Shown here: positions 31,213-32,044 of the stretch, one piece after another
How the letters are laid out: each line of letters begins with the position of its first letter
How positions within the stretch are numbered: the first letter of the stretch is position 1
Source: Thermococcus sp.
GTDB lineage: Archaea > Methanobacteriota_B > Thermococci > Thermococcales > Thermococcaceae
Direction of reading: 5' to 3'
DNA: 32,044 nucleotides
Assembly: GCF_026991495.1 (NCBI RefSeq)
Contig: NZ_JALXBJ010000092.1
Coordinates: 1-32,044 of the forward strand
The notes under the pieces: generated by a model
Databases searched by the model: none
Seen by the model: only the letters and a program-made list of their open reading frames with translations
What the model was told of the DNA's origin: nothing
Translations under genes and position numbers: made by a program

Positions 31213-32044
31213 GATTTCTGAAGCCTTCTCGTACCGGCCGCCAAGACGGGCAGGAAGAGCATAAGCCCGGGCCCGCATATACCGTGCCCTCCCTTCTTCG
31301 TGGAGGATGAGGGGGAAGCTGTACCGCTGGAAGTGCGTGAGCTGGTGGATGAATGGCTGGAAGTTGACGTCACTGGGCTCGTAGAGCTGGTCGTCGTGTG
31401 CCCACCAGCGGTTGAGGCTGTGGAGCTCGTGCTGGTCTGGATCCTGCTGAGCCGAACACTCAGCTCCTTCGTCTGATGGTTCACCAGGGTTACGAACGTC
31501 GAATAACCGACGTAGCCCCCCTTAGAGAGCTCAACCCTGTACACCCCGGGGGAGACGTTGAGGGTCAGCGGGGTTTTCCCCATGTAGGTGCCGTTGATGT
31601 AGACCGAGGCATCTGAGGGATCGGAGTTTATCCTGAGAACCGACCATTTGACCTCCGGAACTTTCTGGAGGGTTGCACTCACCAACCTGAGGGCGCCGCT
31701 TTCCAGCTCTACGTCCTCTTCATAGGGAAAGTAGCCGGATCTCTCAACCCTTAGGGAGTGCCTCCCCGGGGAAAGCTTCAGTGTCAGCTCCCCGCTGATG
31801 GTGCCGCGGAAGACGCCGTCCACGTAAACCGCCGCCGGTACGTTAGCCTTAACCTCAAGAACCCCAGGGAGGGTCTCGGGGACTGCACCAACGCTGAGCT
31901 TCCTAACCGAGGGGGTTGCTATTACAGACCCCAGTTTGGCCTGGGACGCGCTGACGTTCCAGGAGAGCCAGCGGACGGGCACCTTCTTTGGAGGTGCTCC
32001 ACCGATGGCCCCGTTGTAGGGAAGTTCCCCAGAGGATCCGGGGG
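31206..32044 (-). CDS. Cell-surface protein with PEGA domains and a CGP-CTERM tail (C-terminal part)
   Basis: Open to the right edge of the window, so at least 278 C-terminal residues are visible and the start is missing. Two PEGA-type beta domains are present ([19 protein letters not shown] with [16 protein letters not shown], and [20 protein letters not shown] with [16 protein letters not shown]). A Ser/Thr-rich linker of about 50 residues follows ([15 protein letters not shown]), then [18 protein letters not shown] at the end. The last part matches the CGP-CTERM sorting signal of Thermococcales surface proteins: Cys-Gly-Pro, a hydrophobic helix and basic residues. The protein is thus exported, probably processed and anchored in the envelope. 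The linker probably acts as an extended stalk. The stop overlaps the glmS TATA box. Confidence 0.85.
   Translation of the reverse strand, partial: PGSSGELPYNGAIGGAPPKKVPVRWLSWNVSASQAKLGSVIATPSVRKLSVGAVPETLPGVLEVKANVPAAVYVDGVFRGTISGELTLKLSPGRHSLRVERSGYFPYEEDVELESGALRLVSATLQKVPEVKWSVLRINSDPSDASVYINGTYMGKTPLTLNVSPGVYRVELSKGGYVGYSTFVTLVNHQTKELSVRLSRIQTSTSSTASTAGGHTTTSSTSPVTSTSSHSSTSSRTSSGTASPSSSTKKGGHGICGPGLMLFLPVLAAGTRRLQKSF

Overview
The window looks like chromosomal DNA of a hyperthermophilic archaeon of the order Thermococcales, most likely a GC-rich Thermococcus. The evidence is consistent across the window. Genes are tightly packed. Promoters have archaeal TATA boxes about 25 nt before the predicted transcript start. 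GGTG/GGAGG ribosome binding sites precede ATG, GTG or TTG starts. Many products are typical of Thermococcales: the NfnSL/sulfide dehydrogenase pair, the two-subunit PDH1-type proline dehydrogenase, Dph2, ribosomal protein eL41, prefoldin alpha, the short archaeal PurA, AglB oligosaccharyltransferase and a CGP-CTERM surface protein. I see no plasmid, virus, CRISPR array, rRNA or intact insertion sequence. The species assignment is an inference.

Layout. Positions 1-1140 hold the minus-strand nfn operon (small subunit complete, large subunit cut by the window edge), with a perfect match to the sulfur-responsive SurR site upstream of its TATA box. Positions 1337-4192 hold a HEAT-repeat protein of unknown function and dph2, followed by a tRNA-Arg(CCG). 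Positions 4505-8453 carry the proline dehydrogenase alpha and beta genes and an MFS transporter on the plus strand. Positions 8501-10062 hold a methyltransferase and a nitrilase-family amidase that converge and overlap by 13 bp. Positions 10405-11206 hold the 37-residue eL41 gene and a metallophosphoesterase. After a 345-bp AT-rich gap come prefoldin alpha and an HTH-CBS regulator (11555-12597). Then come a secreted sequon-rich DUF2341 protein, a GalE-like epimerase and purA (12689-16229).

Positions 16234-20116 hold a minus-strand block: a monoacylglycerol-lipase-like hydrolase, a two-helix membrane protein and a 678-residue protein of unknown function. Positions 20266-22798 form a compact five-gene minus-strand operon: two paralogous small acidic proteins, a Get3/ArsA-type ATPase without the zinc CxxC motif, a DUF59/MIP18-type small protein with a TTG start, and a membrane-anchored protein. 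This operon is the best candidate in the window for an undescribed system. CstA lies directly upstream (22832-24640).

Positions 24775-26368 hold a coiled-coil archaeal protein (DUF2258-like) divergent from adenylate kinase, which is followed by a small ParB-like protein. Positions 26369-32044 run leftward: a surface protein with PEGA domains and a CGP-CTERM tail (cut by the window end), glmS and aglB. GlmS makes the amino sugar precursor and AglB transfers the finished N-glycan, so their adjacency suggests supply and use are linked. The DUF2341 protein with about 15 N-glycosylation sequons and the CGP-CTERM protein are plausible substrates of this machinery.
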